64,000 nt of DNA, taken from contig OZ024759.1 of NCBI GenBank assembly GCA_964016885.1, positions 1,997,001-2,061,000 on the forward strand, in the 5' to 3' direction. Origin of the DNA: Eledone cirrhosa (taxonomy: Eukaryota; Mollusca; Cephalopoda; Octopoda; Eledonidae). Both the position numbers and the translations under genes were made by a program. Shown here piece by piece: positions 28,036-43,976 of this stretch. The notes under the pieces are model-generated. The model was given only the letters and a program-made list of their open reading frames with translations, searched no databases and was not told the DNA's origin. The first letter of the stretch is position 1. Each line of letters begins with the position of its first letter.

Positions 28036-31000
28036 TATATATTAGTAACATGACAAAGTCTATATTAGTAACATGACAAAGTCTATATTAGTAGCATGAC
28101 ACAGTCTATATTAGCAACATGACAAAGTCTATATTAGTAACATGACACAGTCTATATTAGTAACATGACACAGTCTATATTAGTAACATGACACAGTCTA
28201 TATTAGTAACATGACAAAGTCTACATTAGTAACATGACAAAGTCTATATTAGTAACATGACAAGGTCTATATTAGTAACATGACACAGGCTATATTAGTA
28301 GCATGACACAGTCTATATTAGTAACATGATACAGTCTATATTAGTAACATGACAAAGTCTATATTAGTAACATGACAAAGTCTATATTAGTAAAATGACA
28401 AAGTCTATATTAGTAACATGACAAAGTCTTTATTAGTAACATGACACAGTCTATATTAGTAACATGACACAGTCTATATTAGTAACATGACAAAGTCTAT
28501 ATTAGTAGCATGACAAAGTCTATATTAGTAACATGACAAAGTCTATATTAGTAACATGACACAGTCTATATTAGTAACATGACAAAGTCTATATTAGTTA
28601 CATGACAAGGTCGATATTAGTAACATGACACAGTCTATATTAGTAACATGACGAAGTCTATATTAGTAACATGACACAGTCTATATTAGTAACATGACAC
28701 AGTCTATATTAGTAACATGAAAAAGTCTATATTAGTAACATGACAAAGTCTATATTAGTAACATGACAAAGTCTATATTAGTAACATGACAAAGTCTATA
28801 TTAGTAGCATGACACAGTCTATATTAGCAACATGACAAAGTCTATATTAGTAACATGACACAGTCTATATTAGTAACATGACACAGTCTATATTAGTAAC
28901 ATGACACAGTCTATATTAGTAACATGACTAAGTCTATATTAGTAACATGACAAAGTCTATATTAGTAACATGACAAGGTCTGTATTAGTAACATGACACA
29001 GTCTATATTAGTAGCATGACACAGTCTATATTAGTAACATGATACAGTCTATATTAGTAACATGACAAAGTCTATATTAGTAACATGACAAAGTCTATAT
29101 TAGTAAAATGACAAAGTCTATATTAGTAACATGACAAAGTCTTTATTAGTTACATGACACAGTCTATATTAGTAACATGACACAGTCTATATTAGTAACA
29201 TGACAAAGCCTATATTAGTAACATGACAAAGTCTATATTAGTAACATGACAAAGTCTATATTAGTAAAATGACAAAGTCTATATTAGTAACATGACAAAG
29301 TCTTTATTAGTAACATGACACAGTCTATATTAGTAACATGACACAGTCTATATTAGTAACATGACAAAGTCTATATTAGTAACATGACACAGTCTATATT
29401 AGTAACATGACACAGTCTATATTAGTAACATGACACAGTCTATATTAGTAACATGACAAAGTCTATATTAGTAACATGACAATGTCTATATTAGTAGCAT
29501 GACAAAGTCTGTATTAGTAACATGACAAAGTCTATATTAGTAACATGACAAAGTCTGTATTAGTAACATGACAAAGTCTATATTAGTAGCATGACACAGT
29601 CTATATTAGTAACATGAAAAAGTCTATATTAGTAACATGACAAAGTCTATATTAGTAACATGACAAAGTCTATATTAGTAACATGACAAAGTCTATATTA
29701 GTAGCATGACACAGTCTATATTAGCAACATGACAAAGTCTATATTAGTAACATGACACAGTCTATATTAGTAACATGACACAGTCTATATTAGTAACATG
29801 ACACAGTCTATATTAGTAACATGACAAAGTCTACATTAGTAACATGACAAAGTCTATATTAGTAACATGACAAGGTCTGTATTAGTAACATGACACACTC
29901 TATATTAGTAGCATGACACAGTCTATATTAGTAACATGATACAGTCTATATTAGTAACATGACAAAGTCTATATTAGTAACATGACAAAGTCTATATTAG
30001 TAACATGACACAGTCTATATTAGTAACATGACACAGTCTATATTAGTAGCATGACACAGTCCATATTAGTAACATGATACAGTCTATATTAGTAACATGA
30101 CAAAGTCTATATTAGTAACATGACAAAGTCTATATTAGTAAAATGACAAAGTCTATATTAGTAACATGACAAAGTCTTTATTAGTAACATGACACAGTCT
30201 ATATTAGTAACATGACACAGTCTATATTAGTAACATGAGACAGTCTATATTAGTAGCATGACAAAGTCTATATTAGTAACATGACACAGTCTACATTAGT
30301 AACATGACAAAGTCTATATTAGTAACATGACACAGTCTATATTAGTAACATGAGACAGTCTATATTAGTAACATGACACAGTCTATATTAATAACATGAC
30401 ACAGTCTATATTAGTAACATGACAAAGTCTATATTAGTAACATGACAAAGTCTATATTAGTAACATGACAAAGTCTATATTAGTAACATGACAAAGTCTA
30501 TATTAGTAACATGACACAGTCTATGTTAGCAACATGACAAAGTCTATATTAGTAACATGACACAGTCTATATTAGTAACATGACACAGTCTATATTAGTA
30601 ACATGACACAGTCTATATTATTAACATGACAAAGTCTATATTAGTAACATGACACAGTCTATATTAGTAACATGAGACAGTCTATATTAGTAACATGACT
30701 AAGTCTATATTAGTAACATGACACAGTCTATATTAGTAACATGACACAGTCTATATTAGTAACATGACAAAGTCTATATTAGTTACATGACAAAGTCTAT
30801 ATTAGTAACATGACAAAGTCTATATTAGTAACATGACACAGTCTATATTAGTAACATGACGAAGTCTATATTAGTAACATGACACAGTCTATATTAGTAA
30901 CATGACACAGTCTATATTAGTAACATGAAAAAGTCTATATTAGTAACATGACAAAGTATATATTAGTAACATGACAAAGTCTATATTAGTAACATGACAA

Positions 31001-32061
31001 AGTCTATATTAGTAGCATGACACAGTCTATATTAGCAACATGACAAAGTCTATATTAGTAACATGACACAGTCTATATTAGTAACATGACACAGTCTATA
31101 TTAGTAACATGACACAGTCTATATTAGTAACATGACAAAGTCTACATTAGTAACATGACAAAGTCTATATTAGTAACATGACAAGGTCTATATTAGTAAC
31201 ATGACACAGGCTATATTAGTAGCATGACACAGTCTATATTAGTAACATGATACAGTCTATATTAGTAACATGACAAAGTCTATATTAGTAACATGACAAA
31301 GTCTATATTAGTAAAATTACAAAGTCTATATTAGTAACATGACAAAGTCTTTATTAGTAACATGACACAGTCTATATTAGTAACATGACACAGTCTATAT
31401 TAGTAACATGACAAAGTCTATATTAGTAGCATGACAAAGTCTATATTAGTAACATGACAAAGTCTATATTAGTAACATGACACAGTCTATATTAGTAACA
31501 TGACAAAGTCTATATTAGTTACATGACAAGGTCGATATTAGTAACATGACACAGTCTATATTAGTAACATGACGAAGTCTATATTAGTAACATGACACAG
31601 TCTATATTAGTAACATGACACAGTCTATATTAGTAACATGAAAAAGTCTATATTAGTAACATGACAAAGTCTATATTAGTAACATGACAAAGTCTATATT
31701 AGTAACATGACAAAGTCTATATTAGTAGCATGACACAGTCTATATTAGCAACATGACAAAGTCTATATTAGTAACATGACACAGTCTATATTAGTAACAT
31801 GACACAGTCTATATTAGTAACATGACACAGTCTATATTAGTAACATGACAAAGTCTACATTAGTAACATGACAAAGTCTATATTAGTAACATGACAAGGT
31901 CTGTATTAGTAACATGACACAGTCTATATTAGTAGCATGACACAGTCTATATTAGTAACATGATACAGTCTATATTAGTAACATGACAAAGTCTATATTA
32001 GTAACATGACAAAGTCTATATTAGTAAAATGACAAAGTCTATATTAGTAACATGACAAAGT
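27290..32061 (+). repeat. Pair of modules spaced 2,921 bp (127 monomers)
   Basis: About 27,290-29,140 matches 30,211-32,061 at an offset of exactly 127 monomers. Anchors are TATGTTAGCA at 27,601/30,522, ACACAGGCTATATT at 28,283/31,204, and CAAGGTCGATATT (AAGG at 28,607/31,528). Small differences are GACTAAG with GTCTATATT near 28,927, where the second copy has GACAAAG with GTCTACATT, and an AAAATTACAAAG monomer at 31,313 seen only in the second copy. The right limit is where the first copy reads TTAGTTACATG after GTCTTTATT and the second TTAGTAACATG. The stretch 29,140-30,210 is made of modules also present near 23.0-24.4 kb and 25.7-27.3 kb. Confidence 0.87.
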
Positions 32062-32469
32062 CTTTATTAGTAACATGACAAAGTCTATATTAGTAAAATG
32101 ACAAAGTCTATATTAGTAACATGACAAAGTCTTTATTAGTAACATGACACAGTCTATATTAGTAACATGACACAGTCTATATTAGTAACATGACAAAGTC
32201 TATATTAGTAACATGACACAGTCTATATTAGTAACATGACACAGTCTATATTAGTAACATGACACAGTCTATATTATTAACATGACAAAGTCTATATTAG
32301 TAACATGACACAGTCTATATTAGTAACATGAGACAGTCTATATTAGTAACATGACTAAGTCTATATTAGTAACATGACACAGTCTATATTAGTAACATGA
32401 CACAGTCTATATTAGTAACATGACAAAGTCTATATTAGTTACATGACAAAGTCTATATTAGTAACATGA

Positions 32470-35400
32470 CAAAGTCTATATTAGTAACATGACACAGTCT
32501 ATATTAGTAACATGACGAAGTCTATATTAGTAACATGACACAGTCTATATTAGTAACATGACACAGTCTATATTAGTAACATGAAAAAGTCTATATTAGT
32601 AACATGACAAAGTCTATATTAGTAACATGACAAAGTCTATATTAGTAACATGACAAAGTCTATATTAGTAGCATGACACAGTCTATATTAGCAACATGAC
32701 AAAGTCTATATTAGTAACATGACACAGTCTATATTAGTAACATGACACAGTCTATATTAGTAACATGACACAGTCTATATTAGTAACATGACAAAGTCTA
32801 CATTAGTAACATGACAAAGTCTATATTAGTAACATGACAAGGTCTATATTAGTAACATGACACAGTCTATATTAGTAGCATGACACAGTCTATATTAGTA
32901 ACATGATACAGTCTATATTAGTAACATGACAAAGTCTATATTAGTAACATGACACAGTCTATATTAGTAACATGACAGTCTATATTAGTAACATGACAGT
33001 CTACATTAGTAACATGACACAGTCTATATTAGTAACATGACAAAGTCGATATTAGTAACATGACAATGTCTATATTAGTAACATGACAAAGTCTATATTA
33101 GTAACATGACACAGTCTATATTACTAACATGACACAGTCTATATTAGTAAAATGACAAAGTCTATATTAGTAACATGACAAAGTCTATATTAGTAACATG
33201 ACAAAGTCTATATTAGTAACATGACACAATCTATATTAGTAACATGACACAGTCTATATTAGTAGCATGACACAGTCTATATTAGTAACATGATACAGTC
33301 TATATTAGTAACATGACAAAGTCTATATTAGTAATATGACAAAGTCTATATTAGTAAAATGACAAAGTCTATATTAGTAGCATGACAAAGTCTTTATTAG
33401 TAACATGACACAGTCTATATTAGTAACATGACACAGTCTATATTAGTAACATGACAAAGTCTATATTAGTAACATGACAAAGTCTATATTAGTAACATGA
33501 CACAGTCTATATTAGTAACATGACACAGTCTATATTAGTAACATGACAAAGTCTATATTAGTAACATGACAAAGTCTATATTAGTAACATGACACAGTCT
33601 ATATTAGTAACATGACACAGTCTATATTAGTAACATGAGACAGTCTATATTAGTAGCATGACAAAGTCTATATTAGTAACATGACAGAGTCTACATTAGT
33701 AACATGACAAAGTCTATATTAGTAACATGATACAGTCTATATTAGTAACATGAGACAGTCTATATTAGTAACATGACAAAGTCTATATTAGTAACATGAC
33801 ACAGTCTATATTAGTAACATGACACAGTCTATATTAGTAACATGACAAAGTCTATATTAGTAACATGACAAAGTCTATATTAGTAACATGACAAAGTCTA
33901 TATTAGTAGCATGACACAGTCTATGTTAGCAACATGACAAAGTCTATATTAGTAACATGACACAGTCTATATTAGTAACATGACACAGTCTATATTAGTA
34001 ACATGACACAGTCTATATTATTAACATGACAAAGTCTATATTAGTAACATGACACAGTCTATATTAGTAACATGAGACAGTCTATATTAGTAACATGACA
34101 CAGTCTATATTAGTAACATGACACAGTCTATATTAGTAACATGACAAAGTCTATATTAGTTACATGACAAAGTCTATATTAGTAACATGACAAAGTCTAT
34201 ATTAGTAACATGACACAGTCTATATTAGTAACATGACGAAGTCTATATTAGTAACATGACACAGTCTATATTAGTAACATGACACAGTCTATATTAGTAA
34301 CATGAAAAAGTCTATATTAGTAACATGACAAAGTATATATTAGTAACATGACAAAGTCTATATTAGTAACATGACAAAGTCTATATTAGTAGCATGACAC
34401 AGTCTATATTAGCAACATGACAAAGTCTATATTAGTAACATGACACAGTCTATATTAGTAACATGACACAGTCTATATTAGTAACATGACACAGTCTATA
34501 TTAGGAACATGACAAAGTCTACATTAGTAACATGACAAAGTCTATATTAGTAACATGACAAGGTCTATATTAGTAACATGACACAGTCTATATTAGTAGC
34601 ATGACACAGTCTATATTAGTAACATGATACAGTCTATATTAGTAACATGACAAAGTCTATATTAGTAACATGACAAAGTCTATATTAGTAAAATGACAAA
34701 GTCTATATTAGTAACATGACAAAGTCTTTATTAGTAACATGACACAGTCTATATTAGTAACATGACACAGTCTATATTAGTAACATGACAAAGTCTATAT
34801 TAGTAGCATGACAAAGTCTATATTAGTAACATGACAAAGTCTATATTAGTAACATGACACAGTCTATATTAGTAACATGACAAAGTCTATATTAGTTACA
34901 TGACAAAGTCTATATTAGTAACATGACACAGTCTATATTAGTAACATGACGAAGTCTATATTAGTAACATGACACAGTCTATATTAGTAACATGACACAG
35001 TCTATATTAGTAACATGAAAAAGTCTATATTAGTAACATGACAAAGTCTATATTAGTAACATGACAAAGTCTATATTAGTAACATGACAAAGTCTATATT
35101 AGTAGCATGACACAGTCTATATTAGCAACATGACAAAGTCTATATTAGTAACATGACACAGTCTATATTAGTAACATGACACAGTCTATATTAGTAACAT
35201 GACACAGTCTATATTAGTAACATGACAAAGTCTACATTAGTAACATGACAAAGTCTATATTAGTAACATGACAAGGTCTATATTAGTAACATGACACAGT
35301 CTATATTAGTAGCATGACACAGTCTATATTAGTAACATGATACAGTCTATATTAGTAACATGACAAAGTCTATATTAGTAACATGACACAGTCTATATTA

Positions 35401-37700
35401 GTAACATGACAGTCTATATTAGTAACATGACAGTCTACATTAGTAACATGACACAGTCTATATTAGTAACATGACAAAGTCGATATTAGTAACATGACAA
35501 TGTCTATATTAGTAACATGACAAAGTCTATATTAGTAACATGACACAGTCTATATTACTAACATGACACAGTCTATATTAGTAACATGACAAAGTCTATA
35601 TTAGTAACATGACAAAGTCTATATTAGTAACATGACAAAGTCTATATTAGTAACATGACACAATCTATATTAGTAACATGACACAGTCTATATTAGTAGC
35701 ATGACACAGTCTATATTAGTAACATGATACAGTCTATATTAGTAACATGACAAAGTCTATATTAGTAATATGACAAAGTCTATATTAGTAAAATGACAAA
35801 GTCTATATTAGTAGCATGACAAAGTCTTTATTAGTAACATGACACAGTCTATATTAGTAACATGACACAGTCTATATTAGTAACATGACAAAGTCTATAT
35901 TAGTAACATGACAAAGTCTATATTAGTAACATGACACAGTCTATATTAGTAACATGACACAGTCTATATTAGTAACATGACAAAGTCTATATTAGTAACA
36001 TGACAAAGTCTATATTAGTAACATGACACAGTCTATATTAGTAACATGACACAGTCTATATTAGTAACATGAGACAGTCTATATTAGTAGCATGACAAAG
36101 TCTATATTAGTAACATGACAGAGTCTACATTAGTAACATGACAAAGTCTATATTAGTAACATGATACAGTCTATATTAGTAACATGAGACAGTCTATATT
36201 AGTAACATGACAAAGTCTATATTAGTAACATGACACAGTCTATATTAGTAACATGACACAGTCTATATTAGTAACATGACAAAGTCTATATTAGTAACAT
36301 GACAAAGTCTATATTAGTAACATGACAAAGTCTATATTAGTAGCATGACACAGTCTATGTTAGCAACATGACAAAGTCTATATTAGTAACATGACACAGT
36401 CTATATTAGTAACATGACACAGTCTATATTAGTAACATGACACAGTCTATATTATTAACATGACAAAGTCTATATTAGTAACATGACACAGTCTATATTA
36501 GTAACATGAGACAGTCTATATTAGTAACATGACACAGTCTATATTAGTAACATGACACAGTCTATATTAGTAACATGACAAAGTCTATATTAGTTACATG
36601 ACAAAGTCTATATTAGTAACATGACAAAGTCTATATTAGTAACATGACACAGTCTATATTAGTAACATGACGAAGTCTATATTAGTAACATGACACAGTC
36701 TATATTAGTAACATGACACAGTCTATATTAGTAACATGAAAAAGTCTATATTAGTAACATGACAAAGTATATATTAGTAACATGACAAAGTCTATATTAG
36801 TAACATGACAAAGTCTATATTAGTAGCATGACACAGTCTATATTAGCAACATGACAAAGTCTATATTAGTAACATGACACAGTCTATATTAGTAACATGA
36901 CACAGTCTATATTAGTAACATGACACAGTCTATATTAGGAACATGACAAAGTCTACATTAGTAACATGACAAAGTCTATATTAGTAACATGACAAGGTCT
37001 ATATTAGTAACATGACACAGTCTATATTAGTAGCATGACACAGTCTATATTAGTAACATGATACAGTCTATATTAGTAACATGACAAAGTCTATATTAGT
37101 AACATGACAAAGTCTATATTAGTAAAATGACAAAGTCTATATTAGTAACATGACAAAGTCTTTATTAGTAACATGACACAGTCTATATTAGTAACATGAC
37201 ACAGTCTATATTAGTAACATGACAAAGTCTATATTAGTAGCATGACAAAGTCTATATTAGTAACATGACAAAGTCTATATTAGTAACATGACACAGTCTA
37301 TATTAGTAACATGACAAAGTCTATATTAGTTACATGACAAAGTCTATATTAGTAACATGACACAGTCTATATTAGTAACATGACGAAGTCTATATTAGTA
37401 ACATGACACAGTCTATATTAGTAACATGACACAGTCTATATTAGTAACATGAAAAAGTCTATATTAGTAACATGACAAAGTCTATATTAGTAACATGACA
37501 AAGTCTATATTAGTAACATGACAAAGTCTATATTAGTAGCATGACACAGTCTATATTAGCAACATGACAAAGTCTATATTAGTAACATGACACAGTCTAT
37601 ATTAGTAACATGACACAGTCTATATTAGTAACATGACACAGTCTATATTAGTAACATGACAAAGTCTACATTAGTAACATGACAAAGTCTATATTAGTAA
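32470..37700 (+). repeat. 2,434-bp higher-order unit, two full copies plus part
   Basis: Markers recur at an offset of 2,434 bp (106 monomers minus 4 bp, one pair of 21-bp units per copy): GACGAAG at 32,514, 34,948 and 37,382; paired 21-bp units starting 32,974 and 35,408; ACACAATC at 33,224 and 35,658; GACAGAG at 33,683 and 36,117; TTAGGAACATG at 34,501 and 36,935. TTAGGAACATG was seen nowhere else in the window, so it marks these two copies as a closely related pair. The third, partial copy diverges at about 37,704, where GACAAGGTCTGTATT replaces GACAAGGTCTATATT. The left limit shows a one-monomer difference: TAGTTACATG to GACGAAG is one unit longer at 32,436 than at 34,893. Confidence 0.9.
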
Positions 37701-37703
37701 CAT

Positions 37704-38644
37704 GACAAGGTCTGTATTAGTAACATGACACAGTCTATATTAGTAGCATGACACAGTCTATATTAGTAACATGATACAGTCTATATTAGTAACATGACAA
37801 AGTCTATATTAGTAACATGACAAAGTCTATATTAGTAAAATGACAAAGTCTATATTAGTAACATGACAAAGTCTTTATTAGTAACATGACAAAGTCTATA
37901 TTAGTAAAATGACAAAGTCTATATTAGTAACATGACAAAGTCTTTATTAGTAACATGACACAGTCTATATTAGTAACATGACACAGTCTATATTAGTAAC
38001 ATGACAAAGTCTATATTAGTAACATGACAAAGTCTATATTAGTAACATGACAAAGTCTATATTAGTAACATGACACAGTCTATATTAGTAACATGACACA
38101 GTCTATATTAGTAGCATGACACAGTCTATATTAGTAACATGATACAGTCTATATTAGTAACATGACAAAGTCTATATTAGTAATATGACAAAGTCTATAT
38201 TAGTAAAATGACAAAGTCTATATTAGTAGCATGACAAAGTCTTTATTAGTAACATGACACAGTCTATATTAGTAACATGACACAGTCTATATTAGTAACA
38301 TGACAAAGTCTATATTAGTAACATGACAAAGTCTATATTAGTAACATGACACAGTCTATATTAGTAACATGACACAGTCTATATTAGTAACATGACAAAG
38401 TCTATATTAGTAACATGACAAAGTCTTTATTAGTAACATGACACAGTCTATATTAGTAACATGACACAGTCTATATTAGTAACATGACAAAGTCTATATT
38501 AGTAACATGACAAAGTCTATATTAGTAACATGACAAAGTCTATATTAGTAACATGACACAGTCTATATTAGTAGCATGACACAGTCTATATTAGTAACAT
38601 GATACAGTCTATATTAGTAACATGACAAAGTCTATATTAGTAAT
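37704..38644 (+). repeat. Module with a 20-monomer (460 bp) internal duplication
   Basis: The marker AATATGAC, followed by TAAAATG, TAGCATG and GTCTTTATT units, occurs at 38,182 and 38,642, 460 bp or exactly twenty monomers apart. The whole module from the GACAAGGTCTGTATT unit at 37,704 is collinear with 57,423 onward at an offset of 19,719 bp (AATATGAC at 57,901). There the next AATATGAC is 483 bp away (58,384), one monomer more. The same 483-bp spacing is seen at 60,979/61,462. At the right edge the sequence enters the 5.3 kb tandem duplication. Confidence 0.86.
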
Positions 38645-41600
38645 ATGACAAAGTCTATATTAGTAAAATGACAAAGTCTATATTAGTAGCATGACAAAGT
38701 CTTTATTAGTAACATGACACAGTCTATATTAGTAACATGACACAGTCTATATTAGTAACATGACAAAGTCTATATTAGTAACATGACAAAGTCTATATTA
38801 GTAACATGACACAGTCTATATTAGTAACATGACACAGTCTATATTAGTAACATGACAAAGTCTATATTAGTAACATGACAAAGTCTATATTAGTAACATG
38901 ACACAGTCTATATTAGTAACATGACACAGTCTATATTAGTAACATGAGACAGTCTATATTAGTAGCATGACAAAGTCTATATTAGTAACATGACACAGTC
39001 TACATTAGTAACATGACAAAGTCTATATTAGTAACATGACACAGTCTATATTAGTAACATGAGACAGTCTATATTAGTAACATGACACAGTCTATATTAA
39101 TAACATGACACAGTCTATATTAGTAACATGACAAAGTCTATATTAGTAACATGACAAAGTCTATATTAGTAACATGACAAAGTCTATATTAGTAACATGA
39201 CAAAGTCTATATTAGTAACATGACACAGTCTATGTTAGCAACATGACAAAGTCTATATTAGTAACATGACACAGTCTATATTAGTAACATGACACAGTCT
39301 ATATTAGTAACATGACACAGTCTATATTATTAACATGACAAAGTCTATATTAGTAACATGACACAGTCTATATTAGTAACATGAGACAGTCTATATTAGT
39401 AACATGACTAAGTCTATATTAGTAACATGACACAGTCTATATTAGTAACATGACACAGTCTATATTAGTAACATGACAAAGTCTATATTAGTTACATGAC
39501 AAAGTCTATATTAGTAACATGACAAAGTCTATATTAGTAACATGACACAGTCTATATTAGTAACATGACGAAGTCTATATTAGTAACATGACACAGTCTA
39601 TATTAGTAACATGACACAGTCTATATTAGTAACATGAAAAAGTCTATATTAGTAACATGACAAAGTATATATTAGTAACATGACAAAGTCTATATTAGTA
39701 ACATGACAAAGTCTATATTAGTAGCATGACACAGTCTATATTAGCAACATGACAAAGTCTATATTAGTAACATGACACAGTCTATATTAGTAACATGACA
39801 CAGTCTATATTAGTAACATGACACAGTCTATATTAGTAACATGACAAAGTCTACATTAGTAACATGACAAAGTCTATATTAGTAACATGACAAGGTCTAT
39901 ATTAGTAACATGACACAGGCTATATTAGTAGCATGACACAGTCTATATTAGTAACATGATACAGTCTATATTAGTAACATGACAAAGTCTATATTAGTAA
40001 CATGACAAAGTCTATATTAGTAAAATGACAAAGTCTATATTAGTAACATGACAAAGTCTTTATTAGTAACATGACACAGTCTATATTAGTAACATGACAC
40101 AGTCTATATTAGTAACATGACAAAGTCTATATTAGTAGCATGACAAAGTCTATATTAGTAACATGACAAAGTCTATATTAGTAACATGACACAGTCTATA
40201 TTAGTAACATGACAAAGTCTATATTAGTTACATGACAAGGTCGATATTAGTAACATGACACAGTCTATATTAGTAACATGACGAAGTCTATATTAGTAAC
40301 ATGACACAGTCTATATTAGTAACATGACACAGTCTATATTAGTAACATGAAAAAGTCTATATTAGTAACATGACAAAGTCTATATTAGTAACATGACAAA
40401 GTCTATATTAGTAACATGACAAAGTCTATATTAGTAGCATGACACAGTCTATATTAGCAACATGACAAAGTCTATATTAGTAACATGACACAGTCTATAT
40501 TAGTAACATGACACAGTCTATATTAGTAACATGACACAGTCTATATTAGTAACATGACAAAGTCTACATTAGTAACATGACAAAGTCTATATTAGTAACA
40601 TGACAAGGTCTGTATTAGTAACATGACACAGTCTATATTAGTAGCATGACACAGTCTATATTAGTAACATGATACAGTCTATATTAGTAACATGACAAAG
40701 TCTATATTAGTAACATGACAAAGTCTATATTAGTAAAATGACAAAGTCTATATTAGTAACATGACAAAGTCTTTATTAGTAACATGACAAAGTCTATATT
40801 AGTAAAATGACAAAGTCTATATTAGTAACATGACAAAGTCTTTATTAGTAACATGACACAGTCTATATTAGTAACATGACACAGTCTATATTAGTAACAT
40901 GACAAAGTCTATATTAGTAACATGACACAGTCTATATTAGTAACATGACACAGTCTATATTAGTAACATGACACAGTCTATATTATTAACATGACAAAGT
41001 CTATATTAGTAACATGACACAGTCTATATTAGTAACATGAGACAGTCTATATTAGTAACATGACTAAGTCTATATTAGTAACATGACACAGTCTATATTA
41101 GTAACATGACACAGTCTATATTAGTAACATGACAAAGTCTATATTAGTTACATGACAAAGTCTATATTAGTAACATGACAAAGTCTATATTAGTAACATG
41201 ACACAGTCTATATTAGTAACATGACGAAGTCTATATTAGTAACATGACACAGTCTATATTAGTAACATGACACAGTCTATATTAGTAACATGAAAAAGTC
41301 TATATTAGTAACATGACAAAGTCTATATTAGTAACATGACAAAGTCTATATTAGTAACATGACAAAGTCTATATTAGTAGCATGACACAGTCTATATTAG
41401 CAACATGACAAAGTCTATATTAGTAACATGACACAGTCTATATTAGTAACATGACACAGTCTATATTAGTAACATGACACAGTCTATATTAGTAACATGA
41501 CAAAGTCTACATTAGTAACATGACAAAGTCTATATTAGTAACATGACAAGGTCTATATTAGTAACATGACACAGTCTATATTAGTAGCATGACACAGTCT

Positions 41601-43976
41601 ATATTAGTAACATGATACAGTCTATATTAGTAACATGACAAAGTCTATATTAGTAACATGACACAGTCTATATTAGTAACATGACAGTCTATATTAGTAA
41701 CATGACAGTCTACATTAGTAACATGACACAGTCTATATTAGTAACATGACAAAGTCGATATTAGTAACATGACAATGTCTATATTAGTAACATGACAAAG
41801 TCTATATTAGTAACATGACACAGTCTATATTACTAACATGACACAGTCTATATTAGTAACATGACAAAGTCTATATTAGTAACATGACAAAGTCTATATT
41901 AGTAACATGACAAAGTCTATATTAGTAACATGACACAATCTATATTAGTAACATGACACAGTCTATATTAGTAGCATGACACAGTCTATATTAGTAACAT
42001 GATACAGTCTATATTAGTAACATGACAAAGTCTATATTAGTAATATGACAAAGTCTATATTAGTAAAATGACAAAGTCTATATTAGTAGCATGACAAAGT
42101 CTTTATTAGTAACATGACACAGTCTATATTAGTAACATGACACAGTCTATATTAGTAACATGACAAAGTCTATATTAGTAACATGACAAAGTCTATATTA
42201 GTAACATGACACAGTCTATATTAGTAACATGACACAGTCTATATTAGTAACATGACAAAGTCTATATTAGTAACATGACAAAGTCTATATTAGTAACATG
42301 ACACAGTCTATATTAGTAACATGACACAGTCTATATTAGTAACATGAGACAGTCTATATTAGTAGCATGACAAAGTCTATATTAGTAACATGACAGAGTC
42401 TACATTAGTAACATGACAAAGTCTATATTAGTAACATGACACAGTCTATATTAGTAACATGAGACAGTCTATATTAGTAACATGACAAAGTCTATATTAG
42501 TAACATGACACAGTCTATATTAGTAACATGACACAGTCTATATTAGTAACATGACAAAGTCTATATTAGTAACATGACAAAGTCTATATTAGTAACATGA
42601 CAAAGTCTATATTAGTAGCATGACACAGTCTATGTTAGCAACATGACAAAGTCTATATTAGTAACATGACACAGTCTATATTAGTAACATGACACAGTCT
42701 ATATTAGTAACATGACACAGTCTATATTATTAACATGACAAAGTCTATATTAGTAACATGACACAGTCTATATTAGTAACATGAGACAGTCTATATTAGT
42801 AACATGACACAGTCTATATTAGTAACATGACACAGTCTATATTAGTAACATGACAAAGTCTATATTAGTTACATGACAAAGTCTATATTAGTAACATGAC
42901 AAAGTCTATATTAGTAACATGACACAGTCTATATTAGTAACATGACGAAGTCTATATTAGTAACATGACACAGTCTATATTAGTAACATGACACAGTCTA
43001 TATTAGTAACATGAAAAAGTCTATATTAGTAACATGACAAAGTATATATTAGTAACATGACAAAGTCTATATTAGTAACATGACAAAGTCTATATTAGTA
43101 GCATGACACAGTCTATATTAGCAACATGACAAAGTCTATATTAGTAACATGACACAGTCTATATTAGTAACATGACACAGTCTATATTAGTAACATGACA
43201 CAGTCTATATTAGTAACATGACAAAGTCTACATTAGTAACATGACAAAGTCTATATTAGTAACATGACAAGGTCTATATTAGTAACATGACACAGGCTAT
43301 ATTAGTAGCATGACACAGTCTATATTAGTAACATGATACAGTCTATATTAGTAACATGACAAAGTCTATATTAGTAACATGACAAAGTCTATATTAGTAA
43401 AATGACAAAGTCTATATTAGTAACATGACAAAGTCTTTATTAGTAACATGACACAGTCTATATTAGTAACATGACACAGTCTATATTAGTAACATGACAA
43501 AGTCTATATTAGTAGCATGACAAAGTCTATATTAGTAACATGACAAAGTCTATATTAGTAACATGACACAGTCTATATTAGTAACATGACAAAGTCTATA
43601 TTAGTTACATGACAAGGTCGATATTAGTAACATGACACAGTCTATATTAGTAACATGACGAAGTCTATATTAGTAACATGACACAGTCTATATTAGTAAC
43701 ATGACACAGTCTATATTAGTAACATGAAAAAGTCTATATTAGTAACATGACAAAGTCTATATTAGTAACATGACAAAGTCTATATTAGTAACATGACAAA
43801 GTCTATATTAGTAGCATGACACAGTCTATATTAGCAACATGACAAAGTCTATATTAGTAACATGACACAGTCTATATTAGTAACATGACACAGTCTATAT
43901 TAGTAACATGACACAGTCTATATTAGTAACATGACAAAGTCTACATTAGTAACATGACAAAGTCTATATTAGTAAC
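38645..43976 (+). repeat. 5,332-bp tandem duplication, copy 1
   Basis: This block and the next are adjacent, head to tail, at an offset of 5,332 bp (232 monomers minus 4 bp, one pair of 21-bp units). Matching markers are GAGACAG at 38,946/44,278, ACACAGG at 39,913/45,245 and 43,290/48,622, AAGGTCG at 40,237/45,569, ACACAATC at 41,933/47,265, and GACAGAG at 42,392/47,724. I saw no consistent difference between copies at the points compared, which is striking for a satellite whose neighbouring monomers differ at several sites. The internal order (ACACAGG module, TAGTTACATG, GACGAAG, GAAAAAG, GTATATATT, paired short units) resembles 27.3-36.5 kb; for example GACTAAG and the paired short units align at an offset of 8,709 bp to 32,353 and 32,974. 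Confidence 0.92.
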